Notes: generated by a model not told the origin, from the letters alone. DNA of 22,048 nucleotides from Pseudomonadota bacterium (GCA_023395465.1 JAEWZE010000044.1:1-22048), one strand, 5' to 3'; shown: positions 13,999-21,961, counted from the first letter of the stretch. Numbers and translations: made by a program.

Positions 13999-15333
13999 AT
14001 GAAGGCGGGATTCCAGCAGCTGTTCAACCTGCGTCGCGGCGAAACCGGGCCGGTGCTGGTCGCCGGGCTGTTCTTCTTCTGCATCCTCACCGCGCTGATG
14101 ATGTTGCGCCCGGCGCGCGACGCGCTGGGCATGGAGCGCGGCATCGACAGCGTGCGCTGGCTGTTCGTGGGCACCGCGGTGGTGACGCTGGCCGTCAACC
14201 CGCTGTTCGGCTGGCTGGTGGCGCGGCTGCGGCGGCTGCACTTCATCAGCGCCACCTACGTGTTCTTCGCGGCGAGCCTGGTGGGGTTCTGGGCGCTGCT
14301 GCTGTTCGCGCCCGGCGCGGTGGGCGCGCGCAGCGGCCAGGTGTTCTACGTGTGGTTCAGCGTGTTCAACCTGTTCGTGACCATGGTGTTCTGGGCCCTG
14401 CTGGCCGACCGCTTCAGCAGCGCCCAGGGCAGGCGCCTGTTCGCGCTGATCGCGGTCGGCGGCACGTTGGGCGCGATCTTCGGGCCATGGCTGGCGGCGC
14501 GGCTGGCCGAGCCGCTGGGCACCGCGAGCCTGCTGCTGGTGGCCGCAGGTTTTCTGCTGCTCGCGGTCGGCCTGGCCTGGACACTGGTGCACGTGCGGAC
14601 AGATCGCCGGGACGACGCCGGCGATACGGTCCCCGCAACGGTCGCACACGAGGAACGGCGCATCGGCGGCGGCGCATGGGCCGGGCTGCGCGCGGTGTTC
14701 TCCTCGCCCTACCTGATGGGCATCGCCGGCTACGTGCTGACGATGACCATCGTCGCCACGTTCATCTACTTCACCCGCCTGCAGATGGTGGCCGCGGCCG
14801 AGAGCGACCTCGACGCGCGCACCAGCCTGCTGGGCAACATCGACATGTGGACCCAGCTCGCGGTGCTGCTGCTGCAGCTCACGCTCACCGGCCACATCAT
14901 CCGCCGCTTCGGCCTGGGCTTCGCGCTGGCCGCGCTGCCGGTCGCGACGGCGCTGGGCTTCGTCGGACTGGCCATCTACGGCTCGTTCGCCCTCCTGATC
15001 CTGCTCGAGGCCACCAGCAAGGCGGTGCAGCGCGGCCTCACGCGTCCGGCGCGCGAAGCGCTGTTCACGGTGATCAGCCGCGAGGACAAGTACAAGGCCA
15101 AGGCCTTCATCGACACCTTCGTGTATCGCGCAGGCGACGTGGTCGGGGCGCAGGTCGAAGGCCTGCTCGGACGGGTCGGTCTCGCGTTGGGCGGACTCGT
15201 CACGGTAGTCGTTCCACTTGCGCTGTTCTGGGCAATGCTGGGGATCTGGCTGGGGCGCGCGCAGGGGCGGCGCCCGGAGACGGTCACGGATGGAGTACCC
15301 GACGCGGCACGCACGATGCGGGATTCAGCCTGA
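13999..15333 (+). CDS. NTT-like / MFS multi-spanning transporter
   Basis: A 444-aa membrane protein with about 12 hydrophobic segments. The start FNLRRGETGPVLVAGLFFFC and the following LRPARDALGM are like the free-living bacterial relatives of the nucleotide (ATP/ADP) transporter family, which are often annotated simply as MFS. A charged central loop (about residues 195-225) separates two halves. The later cytoplasmic segment TSKAVQRGLTRPAREALFTV followed by EDKYKAKAFIDTF is also characteristic of this group. Substrate unknown; nucleotide exchange is not shown. It is 11 bp after the aldo/keto reductase gene, so it is probably in the same operon. Its last 9 bp overlap the convergent small gene on the other strand. 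Confidence 0.8.
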   Translation: MKAGFQQLFNLRRGETGPVLVAGLFFFCILTALMMLRPARDALGMERGIDSVRWLFVGTAVVTLAVNPLFGWLVARLRRLHFISATYVFFAASLVGFWALLLFAPGAVGARSGQVFYVWFSVFNLFVTMVFWALLADRFSSAQGRRLFALIAVGGTLGAIFGPWLAARLAEPLGTASLLLVAAGFLLLAVGLAWTLVHVRTDRRDDAGDTVPATVAHEERRIGGGAWAGLRAVFSSPYLMGIAGYVLTMTIVATFIYFTRLQMVAAAESDLDARTSLLGNIDMWTQLAVLLLQLTLTGHIIRRFGLGFALAALPVATALGFVGLAIYGSFALLILLEATSKAVQRGLTRPAREALFTVISREDKYKAKAFIDTFVYRAGDVVGAQVEGLLGRVGLALGGLVTVVVPLALFWAMLGIWLGRAQGRRPETVTDGVPDAARTMRDSA

Positions 15334-15567
15334 ACCCGTGCGCTGCGATGCCGGCCCGGTCCGCTTGTGCGCTTCCTCGATGATCATCCGGTTGCGGATC
15401 GTGACCGGCCCGGCCATCAGCAGCCGCAGGTCCCGCACCAGGTACGCCGCCAGCGCCTGGTCGTCGATGTCGTCGCCGTCGATGTCCAGGCGGAAGCCCT
15501 GGCCCTGCAGCCCGCCGCCATTGGTGAACTCCAGCTCGAAGTCGAACTGCACGCGCTTGTGCGTCAT
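15325..15567 (-). CDS. Small hypothetical protein (80 aa)
   Basis: A compact acidic protein beginning MTHKRVQFDFELEFTNGGGL, with a QGQGFRLDIDGDDIDDQALA central block and a VRDLRLLMAGPVTIRNRMII segment. I recall similar small proteins from other bacteria, where they sit beside cyclase or amidase genes, but I cannot name a function. Its ATG overlaps the stop of the EamA gene in an ATGA arrangement, so translation is coupled to the exporter. The 3' end overlaps the convergent MFS gene by 9 bp. There is no export signal or membrane segment. Confidence 0.75.
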   Translation of the reverse strand: MTHKRVQFDFELEFTNGGGLQGQGFRLDIDGDDIDDQALAAYLVRDLRLLMAGPVTIRNRMIIEEAHKRTGPASQRTGSG

Positions 15568-16460
15568 CGCGCGCGTCCCTGGCTGAAGGCCACGCTGCCC
15601 AAGATCAGGGCGCCGGCCAGGGCCATCGTCCAGGTCAGGGGCTCGTCCAGCAGCCACCATGCCCAGGCCACGCCGAACAGCGGCACCAGGTAGGTGACGG
15701 TGGAGGCGCGGCTGGCGCCGATGCGCGCGATCAGCCGGTAGTACATGACGAAGGCGATGCCCGTGCACAGCACGCCCAGCATCGCCGCCGACAGCCACGA
15801 CGCCAGCGGCAACGGCTGCGCCGGCCAGGTCGCGAGTGCCAGCGGCAGGGTCAGCAGCGCCGCGATCCCGAGCGTGGCCGACGCCACGGCGGCAGGCGGC
15901 AGGCCGGTGAGGTGCCGGCGTACCAGGTTGATGCCCAGGCCGTACAGCAGCGAGGCCAGCGCACCGGCCAGCGCCGCCGCACCGACGCTCATGCCGGCGA
16001 CCTTGCCGCTGGCCAGCACCACCACGCCGGCGAAGCCGGCCAGCAGCGCCACCGCGCGGCGCGTGCCGATGCGCTCGCCGAAGAACAGGAAACCCATCAG
16101 CGCGGTGAACAGCACGGTCATCGCGTTGGCGATCGCACCGATGCCGGCCGGCGCGCGCTGCGCCGCCCACGCGAACAGCAGGAACGGCACGGCCGAGTTG
16201 ATCGCACCGATCACCGCCAGCTTCGGCCACAGGCGCGGCGGGAACTGGCCACGCGCGCGCCACAGGAACGGCAGCAGCACGAACGCGCCCAGCGCCAGGC
16301 GCACCTCCACCAGCGGTGCCGCGCCGAAGTCCGGCGCCGCCACCCGCATGAACAGGAACGACGCGCCCCAGATCGCCCCGAGCACGCACAGCTCCAGCGG
16401 CGTCAGCCATCCGGCCTCGCTGGGCATTGCCGTTGCCGCGATCGCGTTCTGGCAGGACAT
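15564..16460 (-). CDS. EamA/DMT-family exporter
   Basis: A 298-aa membrane protein with about ten hydrophobic helices in two EamA repeats. The first begins LELCVLGAIWGASFLFMRVA and includes SAVPFLLFAWAAQRAPAGIG with FTALMGFLFFGERI; the second ends with FVMYYRLIARIGASRASTVT, YLVPLF and LLDEPLTW. Such carriers export metabolites or amino-acid-like compounds; substrate unknown. The start at 16460 is uncertain; an internal ATG at 16427 (MPSEAGWL) would give 287 aa, and neither has a strong ribosome site. It is divergent from the LysR gene, a common arrangement in which the regulator controls the exporter, and is followed by the coupled 80-aa gene. Confidence 0.87.
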   Translation of the reverse strand: MSCQNAIAATAMPSEAGWLTPLELCVLGAIWGASFLFMRVAAPDFGAAPLVEVRLALGAFVLLPFLWRARGQFPPRLWPKLAVIGAINSAVPFLLFAWAAQRAPAGIGAIANAMTVLFTALMGFLFFGERIGTRRAVALLAGFAGVVVLASGKVAGMSVGAAALAGALASLLYGLGINLVRRHLTGLPPAAVASATLGIAALLTLPLALATWPAQPLPLASWLSAAMLGVLCTGIAFVMYYRLIARIGASRASTVTYLVPLFGVAWAWWLLDEPLTWTMALAGALILGSVAFSQGRAR

Positions 16461-16496
16461 GGCGGCAATCTCGCAGTGGGAAGCGGGGCATTGTGC

Positions 16497-16526
16497 TTGT
16501 CGCCCACGCACGCACAAGCGCATACT
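16497..16526 (+). promoter_or_regulatory. Candidate promoter for the LysR gene
   Basis: TTGTCG (16497-16502) and CATACT (16521-16526) are separated by 18 bp in a relatively A/T-rich patch. They are imperfect -35/-10 hexamers, but the best pair in this divergent spacer. Half-sites of the TTGTG/CACAA type surround it. Confidence 0.4.
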
Positions 16527-16538
16527 TTTTGGCCAAGG

Positions 16539-16555
16539 CACAAACCGGATTTGTG
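16539..16555. promoter_or_regulatory. CACAAA-N5-TTTGTG dyad (candidate LysR operator)
   Basis: Perfect 6-bp inverted arms, 16539-16544 and 16550-16555, just upstream of the LysR start. Further half-sites are TTGTG at 16491-16495 and CACAA at 16513-16517. The site lies downstream of the candidate -10, where binding would repress the regulator's own gene, as is common for LysR proteins. Confidence 0.5.
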
Positions 16556-16561
16556 GCTCGC

Positions 16562-17443
16562 ATGACACTGCGTTCCGACCTGCTGCCGGCGCTGGTGGCA
16601 TTCGAATCGGCGGCCCGGCACCAGAACTTCGCGCATGCCGCCGAAGAGCTTCACCTGACCTCCAGCGCGGTCAGCCACCACGTGCGCAAGCTCGAGGCCC
16701 GGCTGGGGGTGGCGCTGTTCCAGCGCCATGCGCGCGGCGTCTCGCTGACCGCCGAAGGCCGGCACCTGGCCGACGTCGCGAGTGCGGCGATCCACGATCT
16801 CGACGGCGCCATGCAGGACCTGCGCAGCCGCGACGACGCGCGCACGGTGCGCATCACCACCCTGCATTCGTTCGCCTACACCTGGCTGATCCCCAGGCTG
16901 CCCGCCTTCGCCCGCGAACACCCGGACCTGCGTCTGCGCGTGGATACCGAGATCGCCCTGACCCGGCTGGACGAGGTCGGTCCCGACCTGGCGATCCGCC
17001 ACGGGCCGGGGCGCTGGCCCGGACTGGCGGCGCAGCACCTGATGGACGAGACGCTGTTCCCGGTGGCCGCACCCTCGCTGCCGGGGCTGGATCGCGTCGC
17101 CTCGGCCGCGCACATCCTGCAGCTGCCGCTGGTCGCCGACCTCAGCCACCAGGGCTGGCACGACTGGTTCCGGGCCAACGGCGTGCGCAGCACCCGCCTG
17201 GACGAACAGTTCGTCTTCAGCGACAGCACCGACATGCTGCGCGCCGCGTCGCTCGGGCTGGGGGCGGCGCTCGCGCGCGAACGCATCGTCGCGCCCTGGC
17301 TGGCGAGCGGGCAGCTGGCGCGCCTGCCCGGCGCGCCGATGCCGGGCCGCTACGCCTACTACATCGCCTACCCCGCGCACCGGCGGCCGCGGACGGCGGT
17401 GCGCCGCGTCATCGACTGGCTGGTGGCGCAGCCGGTGGACTGA
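16562..17443 (+). CDS. LysR-family transcriptional regulator
   Basis: A 293-aa protein with the LysR winged helix-turn-helix at residues about 5-65: LLPALVAFESAARHQNFAHA, then AEELHLTSSAVSHHVRKLEA and LGVALFQRHARGVSLTAEG. The effector domain follows, starting at about residue 95 (VRITTLHSFAYTWLIPRLPA, then F.REHPDL.LRV), like the GcvA-type branch (SAVSHHVRKLE and 'DLAIRHGPGRWPGL' are typical). The ATG at 16562 is chosen because the domain begins there; the frame is open 45 codons upstream through the spacer and into the divergent gene. It is divergent from an EamA exporter and 117 bp ahead of a second EamA gene, so either may be a target. Confidence 0.92.
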   Translation: MTLRSDLLPALVAFESAARHQNFAHAAEELHLTSSAVSHHVRKLEARLGVALFQRHARGVSLTAEGRHLADVASAAIHDLDGAMQDLRSRDDARTVRITTLHSFAYTWLIPRLPAFAREHPDLRLRVDTEIALTRLDEVGPDLAIRHGPGRWPGLAAQHLMDETLFPVAAPSLPGLDRVASAAHILQLPLVADLSHQGWHDWFRANGVRSTRLDEQFVFSDSTDMLRAASLGLGAALARERIVAPWLASGQLARLPGAPMPGRYAYYIAYPAHRRPRTAVRRVIDWLVAQPVD

Positions 17444-17560
17444 GCGCGGCCCCTGCGGAGCGGGCAATGACCACGGCCCTCCGGCGCGCCCGGGGGTCGG
17501 GTCGTGACGATTCCATCCGCGGCAGGCATCCTGACCACCCGTCCGCCTGTCCTCCCCCCA

Positions 17561-18502
17561 ATGAGCCCCACCGCCAAGGCCCACTGGCAGATCCACCTGT
17601 GCGTGCTGCTGTGGGGCTTCACCGCGATCCTGGGCAAGCTGATCACGCTGCCGGCGCTGCCGCTGGTGTGGTGGCGGATGGGCCTGGTGGTGCTGGCACT
17701 GCTGCTGGTGCCGCGCGTGTGGCGCGGCCTGCGCGCGCTGCCGGCGCGGCTGCTGCTGGCCTATGCCGGCATCGGCGTGCTGGTCGCGCTGCACTGGCTG
17801 ACCTTCTATGGCGCGATCAAGCTCGCCAACGCCTCGGTCGCGGCCACCTGCATGGCGCTGGCGCCGGTGTTCGTCGCCCTGATCGAACCCAAGCTGGCGC
17901 GCCGCCGCTTCTCGATCCGCGAGCTGGCGCTGGGCGTGCTGGTGCTGCCAGGCGTCGCCCTGGTGGTCGGCGGGGTCTCGGCCGACATGCGCACGGGGAT
18001 CATGGTCGGCGCCCTCTCGGCACTGTTCGTGGCCGTGTTCGGCTCGCTCAACAAGCGCCTGGTCGATCATGCCGATCCGCTGACGGTGACCGCCGTCGAG
18101 CTGGGCGCCGGCACGCTCGCGCTGACCCTGCTCGCACCGCTGATGCCGCTGCTCTTCCCGGTATTCGCCGGACCGCTGCTGGAACTGCCCTCGCCCGGCG
18201 ACGCGCTGTGGCTGCTGCTGCTCGCCGGCGCCTGCACGCTGTTCCCGTTCGCGCTGTCGCTGGTCGCGCTGCGCCACATCAGCGCGTTCTCCGCGCAGAT
18301 GGCGGTGAATCTCGAGCCGGTCTACGCGATCGTGCTGGCCATGCTGCTGCTCGGCGAGCAGCACGAACTGGCGCCGATGTTCTATGCCGGGGTGGCGGTG
18401 CTGCTGGCGGCGGTGTTCGCCCATCCGTTGCTGCATCCGCAGCGGCGGATCGACCATCCCGAGGTGCTGGGCACCTCCGAAGCGAAGGGCATTGTCGAAT
18501 AG
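17561..18502 (+). CDS. EamA/DMT-family transporter
   Basis: A 313-aa membrane protein with about ten helices in two EamA repeats. The first repeat begins AHWQIHLCVLLWGFTAILGK and continues with ALHWLTFYGAIKLANASVAA; the second contains FGSLNKRLVDHADPLTVTAV and closes with ISAFSAQMAVNLEPVYAIVL and LGEQHELAPMFYAG. The conserved E in 'NLEPVYA' is typical of the family. Substrate unknown. The start at 17561 is preferred over an in-frame GTG at 17504, whose extra residues are proline-rich and not family-like. It differs in sequence from the other EamA gene in this window, so the two are not a recent duplication. Confidence 0.88.
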   Translation: MSPTAKAHWQIHLCVLLWGFTAILGKLITLPALPLVWWRMGLVVLALLLVPRVWRGLRALPARLLLAYAGIGVLVALHWLTFYGAIKLANASVAATCMALAPVFVALIEPKLARRRFSIRELALGVLVLPGVALVVGGVSADMRTGIMVGALSALFVAVFGSLNKRLVDHADPLTVTAVELGAGTLALTLLAPLMPLLFPVFAGPLLELPSPGDALWLLLLAGACTLFPFALSLVALRHISAFSAQMAVNLEPVYAIVLAMLLLGEQHELAPMFYAGVAVLLAAVFAHPLLHPQRRIDHPEVLGTSEAKGIVE

Positions 18503-18521
18503 GGCCGGGACGGGGATCGCC

Positions 18522-18543
18522 GGACGCGTGACAAACCGCGTCC
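18522..18543. promoter_or_regulatory. 7+7 bp inverted repeat upstream of the sigma-factor gene
   Basis: GGACGCG (18522-18528) and CGCGTCC (18537-18543) enclose the A-rich spacer TGACAAAC. It lies 19 bp after the EamA stop and 19 bp before the sigma-factor ATG. It could be an operator for the sigma gene or a weak transcription stop for the EamA gene. It has no U-tract. Confidence 0.4.
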
Positions 18544-18562
18544 TGCCGCGAACCACCCCGCC

Positions 18563-19129
18563 ATGACAGGCACACTTTCCCGCAGCCGGACCCTGGACCA
18601 CGCGTCGATGCCCGCATCCGCTTCCGCCCGCTTCGACGCGCTGCTGCAGCAGCATCGCGGCATCGTGCTGAAGGTCGCCAACAGCTACGCCTACGGCGCC
18701 GAGGACCGCGCCGACCTGGCCCAGGACATCGCCACCCAGCTCTGGCGAGCGTGGCCCGCCTACGACCCGGCGCGCAGGTTCTCGACCTGGATGTATCGCA
18801 TCGCACTGAACACCGCGATCTCCTGGCTGCGCGGCGAAACCCTGCGCCGCCGCCACGCGGTGCCGCTGGACGAGAGCCTGCACGAGCACGCCGACGAAGG
18901 CGCCACCCGCCCCGAGGACGGCGAGCGCCTGCGCCTGCTGTGGCGCTTCATGGACACGCTCGATCCGCTCAACCGCGCGCTGCTGGTGCTGTACCTGGAA
19001 GAGCGCAGCACCCGCGAGATGGCCGAGATCCTGGGCCTGGGCGAAAGCAGCGTCACTTCCCGCATCAGCCGCCTCAAGCAGCGCCTGCGCGACTGGGCCG
19101 CGAACGACGGCCGCGCGGATCCCGCATGA
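18563..19129 (+). CDS. RNA polymerase sigma-70 family (ECF-like) factor
   Basis: A 188-aa sigma factor. Region 2 covers about residues 25-90: ALLQQHRGIVLKVANSYAYG, EDRADLAQDIATQLWRAWPA and RFSTWMYRIALNTAISWLRG. Region 4 covers about residues 120-180 with LDPLNRALLVLYLEERSTRE and the recognition helix GLGESSVTSRISRLKQRLRD. There is no sign of sigma regions 1 or 3, so it belongs to the ECF-size group. ATG 18563 is used; MPASASARF at 18608 is another possible start and no ribosome site separates them. Its stop overlaps the next gene (ATGA). Target promoters cannot be read from this sequence. Confidence 0.9.
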   Translation: MTGTLSRSRTLDHASMPASASARFDALLQQHRGIVLKVANSYAYGAEDRADLAQDIATQLWRAWPAYDPARRFSTWMYRIALNTAISWLRGETLRRRHAVPLDESLHEHADEGATRPEDGERLRLLWRFMDTLDPLNRALLVLYLEERSTREMAEILGLGESSVTSRISRLKQRLRDWAANDGRADPA

Positions 19130-19818
19130 CAGGAACAATGATCATGGAACTCGACGAACTGAGACAGGCCTGGCAGACGCTGGGCCGGCAGCTGGAGCGC
19201 CAGCACGACCTGCAATGGCAGCTGCTGCGCGAGCATCGGCTCGAGCGCGTGCGCGGCCAGCTGCGTCCGCTGCTGTGGGGCCAGGGGCTGCAGCTGCTGC
19301 TGGGGATCGGCCTGGTCGTGCTGGGCGTGGCCTGCTGGACCCGCAACACCGACATCCCCGGCCTGCTCGCCAGTGGCGTGCTGGTGCATGCCTTCGGCCT
19401 GATGACCGCGGTGATGGCGGGGCTGACGATCGCCTGCGCCGCCAGCATCGACTATTCCGCGCCGGTGCTGCGGATCCAGAAGAAGATGGCGATGCTGCTG
19501 CACCTGCAGGCCTGCAACGCCAGCCTCTGCGGACTGCCCTGGTGGATCATGTGGCTGCCGGTGGTGCTGGCGGTCGCCGGGCTCGGCGAAGTCGATCCGG
19601 CGGCCGGGACGCCCGCCTGGATCGCGGCCAGCCTTGCCGTCGGCATCGCCGGCCTGCTCGGCACCTGGGCGTGGGCGGCGTGGCGGCGGCGGCGCCCGGC
19701 GGATGCGCAGGCGGACGCACAGGTGCACGGGCACGGCTGCGCCGCCGCCGACGGCAGCGACGGCATCCGCCGCGGCCAGCGCCTGCTCGACGAACTGGCA
19801 AGCTTCGAACGCGACTGA
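19126..19818 (+). CDS. Four-helix membrane protein, candidate anti-sigma partner
   Basis: The frame from the ATG at 19126 overlaps the sigma-factor stop by 4 bp and gives 230 aa; ATG at 19144 (MELDELRQAW) has AGGAAC 8 nt upstream and may be the true start (224 aa). The N-terminal 45 residues are soluble and predicted helical (LRQAWQTLGRQLERQHDLQW), followed by four hydrophobic segments at roughly 50-72, 78-108, 128-150 and 160-185, and a soluble C-tail. I recognise no family. Coupling to a sigma gene and a cytoplasmic helical head with membrane helices fit an anti-sigma or sensor role. It lacks a zinc-binding HxxxCxxC anti-sigma motif, so this is inference only. Confidence 0.7.
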   Translation: MTGTMIMELDELRQAWQTLGRQLERQHDLQWQLLREHRLERVRGQLRPLLWGQGLQLLLGIGLVVLGVACWTRNTDIPGLLASGVLVHAFGLMTAVMAGLTIACAASIDYSAPVLRIQKKMAMLLHLQACNASLCGLPWWIMWLPVVLAVAGLGEVDPAAGTPAWIAASLAVGIAGLLGTWAWAAWRRRRPADAQADAQVHGHGCAAADGSDGIRRGQRLLDELASFERD

Positions 19819-19887
19819 GTCCAACGGCGAAGCCGCGGGTACGAGCGCGTATCATCGCCGCTGGACCGACAGCCCGACGCACCTCGC

Positions 19888-20598
19888 ATGCCTGGAGTTT
19901 CCCGCGCGGGCGCCCGCCCTGCCGTCGTCGCGCGCGCCCCCTGCCTGCTGGCCGCCTGCCTGCTTGCGGCATGCGCCGACCCGGCGCCCCGCGCCACGCA
20001 GGACGCCGAGCCGGCGGCCGCCACGGCCACGCTCAGCTGCCTGCCAGGCACCCTGGTGTCGCTGCAGCTTCCGCTGCGGGAAGGCTTCGCGTTCACGCAT
20101 GCGGCGCCGCGCGGCAGCGACGTCGTGGCGCGCTGCGTGCTGTCGCTGTTCGGCCCGCGCACGCTGAAGTCGCCGCTCGCGTTCGACCGCGCCTACGGCC
20201 GCGTCTTCGCCTACCACGAGGAAGGCGGCACGCTCGACCTGCACGCGCTCGAGCCCGGGCAGCTGCGGCTGTTCCGGATCGGATCGTCCGGCGCCGCCGA
20301 CGTCTGGCTGCTGCGCGCGGACATCGGCACGCCGTTCGAACCCGCGCACCTGGACGTGCTGTTCAGCACGCGCCGCGGGGACGGCACGCTGGTCGACCAT
20401 CTGCTGGTCGGCGCCATGGGCATGCTGTACCGGCGCGACTACGACATCGAAACCGCGCGGGCCTTCGCCATCCACGAGGAGACCGGCCGTGGCGCGATGG
20501 CCGGTCCCGGCTACCGCGCGCGCTACCGGGTCGAGGACGACGGACGCTTCGTGCTGGTGGATTCCGACGTGCTGCCGGCGACGGCGGCCCTGCCCTGA
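19888..20598 (+). CDS. Lipoprotein of unknown function
   Basis: A 236-aa protein. The leader (MPGVSRAGARPAVVARAPCL and LAACLLAACADP) has two possible lipoboxes, LAAC with Cys24 or LLAAC with Cys29; the second is followed by ADP, where the residue after Ala is aspartate. The rest is a compact, mostly beta-looking domain (VSLQLPLREGFAFTHAAPRG, VWLLRADIGTPFEPAHLDVL, TLVDHLLVGAMGMLYRRDYD). I cannot assign a family. It is separated by 69 bp from the membrane-protein gene and converges on the DUF4019 gene, so it may be a separate transcription unit. A TATCAT sequence lies 32 bp before its start. Confidence 0.72.
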   Translation: MPGVSRAGARPAVVARAPCLLAACLLAACADPAPRATQDAEPAAATATLSCLPGTLVSLQLPLREGFAFTHAAPRGSDVVARCVLSLFGPRTLKSPLAFDRAYGRVFAYHEEGGTLDLHALEPGQLRLFRIGSSGAADVWLLRADIGTPFEPAHLDVLFSTRRGDGTLVDHLLVGAMGMLYRRDYDIETARAFAIHEETGRGAMAGPGYRARYRVEDDGRFVLVDSDVLPATAALP

Positions 20599-20609
20599 CG
20601 GGCGGCGGT

Positions 20610-20655
20610 GCCAGGCCGCGCCTGGCGCTTCACGACCGCACCCGGCAAGCCGGGT
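20610..20655. terminator. Two hairpins between convergent genes
   Basis: GCCAGG (20610-20615) pairs with CCTGGC (20621-20626), and ACCCGGC (20640-20646) pairs with GCCGGGT (20649-20655). They lie in the 111-bp gap between the convergent lipoprotein and DUF4019 genes, where a two-way terminator is expected. There is no U-tract on either strand, so termination is inferred from position. Confidence 0.45.
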
Positions 20656-20709
20656 CGGCGGGGCAACGGACTGCGGCGCATCCGCCCCGGAGGCGCGCGC
20701 GGCCGGGGA

Positions 20710-21228
20710 TCAGCGCAGGCTGTAGCCCGACACGCGCCAGACGCGGTCCTCGTCGAGGCGGAACGACACCAGCTCGCGCACCGGCTGCGGGTTGCTGGCG
20801 AAGGTCGTCGCCGATCGCACGTTGATGTACAGGCCCTCGGGCACCTGCTGCCCCGCGCGGAACAGCGAGCGGCTCACTTCGGGCGTGCCGCGCGAGGCCA
20901 CGGCGCCCAGGCGGTTGCGGTCGATCGTGACCTGCTTGATGAACTCGTCGCGCGGGACCATCCGCTTCATCGCCTCGGACGCGCCATCCCACACCTCGCC
21001 GATGCGGTTGCCGTCCACCAGCTGCAGCACCTGCAGCGCCGCCTGGGTCATGTCGGCGTCCTGCTTGGCCAGCGCGGCGCGCTGTTCCGGCGTGAGCTGC
21101 TCCATGGCCGGCTGCTGCGTCGCGGCGGGCTGCGCGGCCGGAGCCGGCTGCGGGGCGGGCTGCTGGGCCAGGGCGCTGCCGCACAGGATCAGCGCGGCGA
21201 GGGTGGAAGACAGGCGCAGTCTGTTCAT
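20710..21228 (-). CDS. DUF4019 domain secreted protein
   Basis: A 172-aa protein. The leader MNRLRLSSTLAALILCGSAL ending AQQPAP is a Sec signal with an A-x-A cleavage site. A proline/alanine/glutamine-rich linker covers about residues 22-42. The DUF4019 pattern follows: VDGNRIGEVWDGASEAMKRM, then a 'V.RDEFIKQV...R..LGAVASRG' block and a C-terminal VWRVSGYSLR. The family is common in Xanthomonadaceae and has no established function; the protein is expected in the periplasm. The ATG at 21228 starts the signal peptide. It is divergent from lemA by 175 bp and converges on the lipoprotein gene. Confidence 0.82.
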   Translation of the reverse strand: MNRLRLSSTLAALILCGSALAQQPAPQPAPAAQPAATQQPAMEQLTPEQRAALAKQDADMTQAALQVLQLVDGNRIGEVWDGASEAMKRMVPRDEFIKQVTIDRNRLGAVASRGTPEVSRSLFRAGQQVPEGLYINVRSATTFASNPQPVRELVSFRLDEDRVWRVSGYSLR

Positions 21229-21403
21229 GGTCGATCAGGCCTTGCGTTGAGGTCGGGGGCCCGAGTGTACGCGACCGCCCGGCCGGTTCCAGAGGCCCGG
21301 CGCCGTCCCCGCGGGGTGCCCGCCGCTCCGCTACCCTTGTCACACTGGACCGCCGGCACGCGTCCAGTCCATCCGCTTCCAGCCCGACCGGGAACCTGCC
21401 CGA

Positions 21404-21961
21404 ATGCGCCTGTCCCTGCTGCTGCCGCTGTGCCTGCTGCTCGCCCTGCTCGGCTGGGCGGTATGGGCCTTCAACCGCCTGGTCCGGCTGCGCAACCAGG
21501 TGCGCACCGCCTGGGCCGACATCGACGTGCAGCTGATGCGCCGCCACGACCTGGTCCCGCAGCTTGTGGCGGCCGTGCAGGCCTACGCCGGCCACGAGCG
21601 GGCCGTGCTGGACACCGTGACCGGACTGCGTACGCAGGCGCTCGCGGGGCCGAGCCGGCCGCGCCTGGCCGAGGTCGAGGACGCGCTGGAACAGGCGATC
21701 GGCCGCCTGTTCGCCCTGCGCGAGGCCTACCCCGAACTGAAGGCGAGCGGCAATTTCGCGCAGCTGCAGCGCGACCTGGTCGAAGTCGAGGAGCAGCTGC
21801 AGTACGCGCGGCGCTTCTACAACGGCGCGGTGCGCGACTACAACGACGCCACCCAGCGCGTGCCGGACCTGCTGGTCGCGCGCCTGGCCGGCTTCGGCCG
21901 CGAGGAGTTCTTCGAGGCCGGCGACGCCCAGCGCGCGCCGGTCCGGGTGCAGCTGCCGTGA
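21404..21961 (+). CDS. LemA family protein
   Basis: A 185-aa protein with an N-terminal membrane helix (MRLSLLLPLCLLLALLGWAV) and the LemA family core: FNRLVRLRNQVRTAWADIDV, QLMRRHDLVPQLV, AYPELKASGNF.QLQ and QLQYARRFYNGAVRDYND. The rest is long helices, and the protein is expected to be anchored in the inner membrane with the helical bundle exposed. A role is not established; the gene usually sits with envelope proteins such as TPM or DUF2207 members. The next gene starts with GTG overlapping its stop (GTGA), so the two are coupled. A TACCCT at 21332-21337 could be a -10, but no -35 is seen. Confidence 0.93.
   Translation: MRLSLLLPLCLLLALLGWAVWAFNRLVRLRNQVRTAWADIDVQLMRRHDLVPQLVAAVQAYAGHERAVLDTVTGLRTQALAGPSRPRLAEVEDALEQAIGRLFALREAYPELKASGNFAQLQRDLVEVEEQLQYARRFYNGAVRDYNDATQRVPDLLVARLAGFGREEFFEAGDAQRAPVRVQLP

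Noticed and set aside
19850..19855. TATCAT as a firm promoter for the unknown lipoprotein gene
   Set aside because: It resembles a -10, but no -35 is present at normal spacing, so it is only mentioned in the gene entry.
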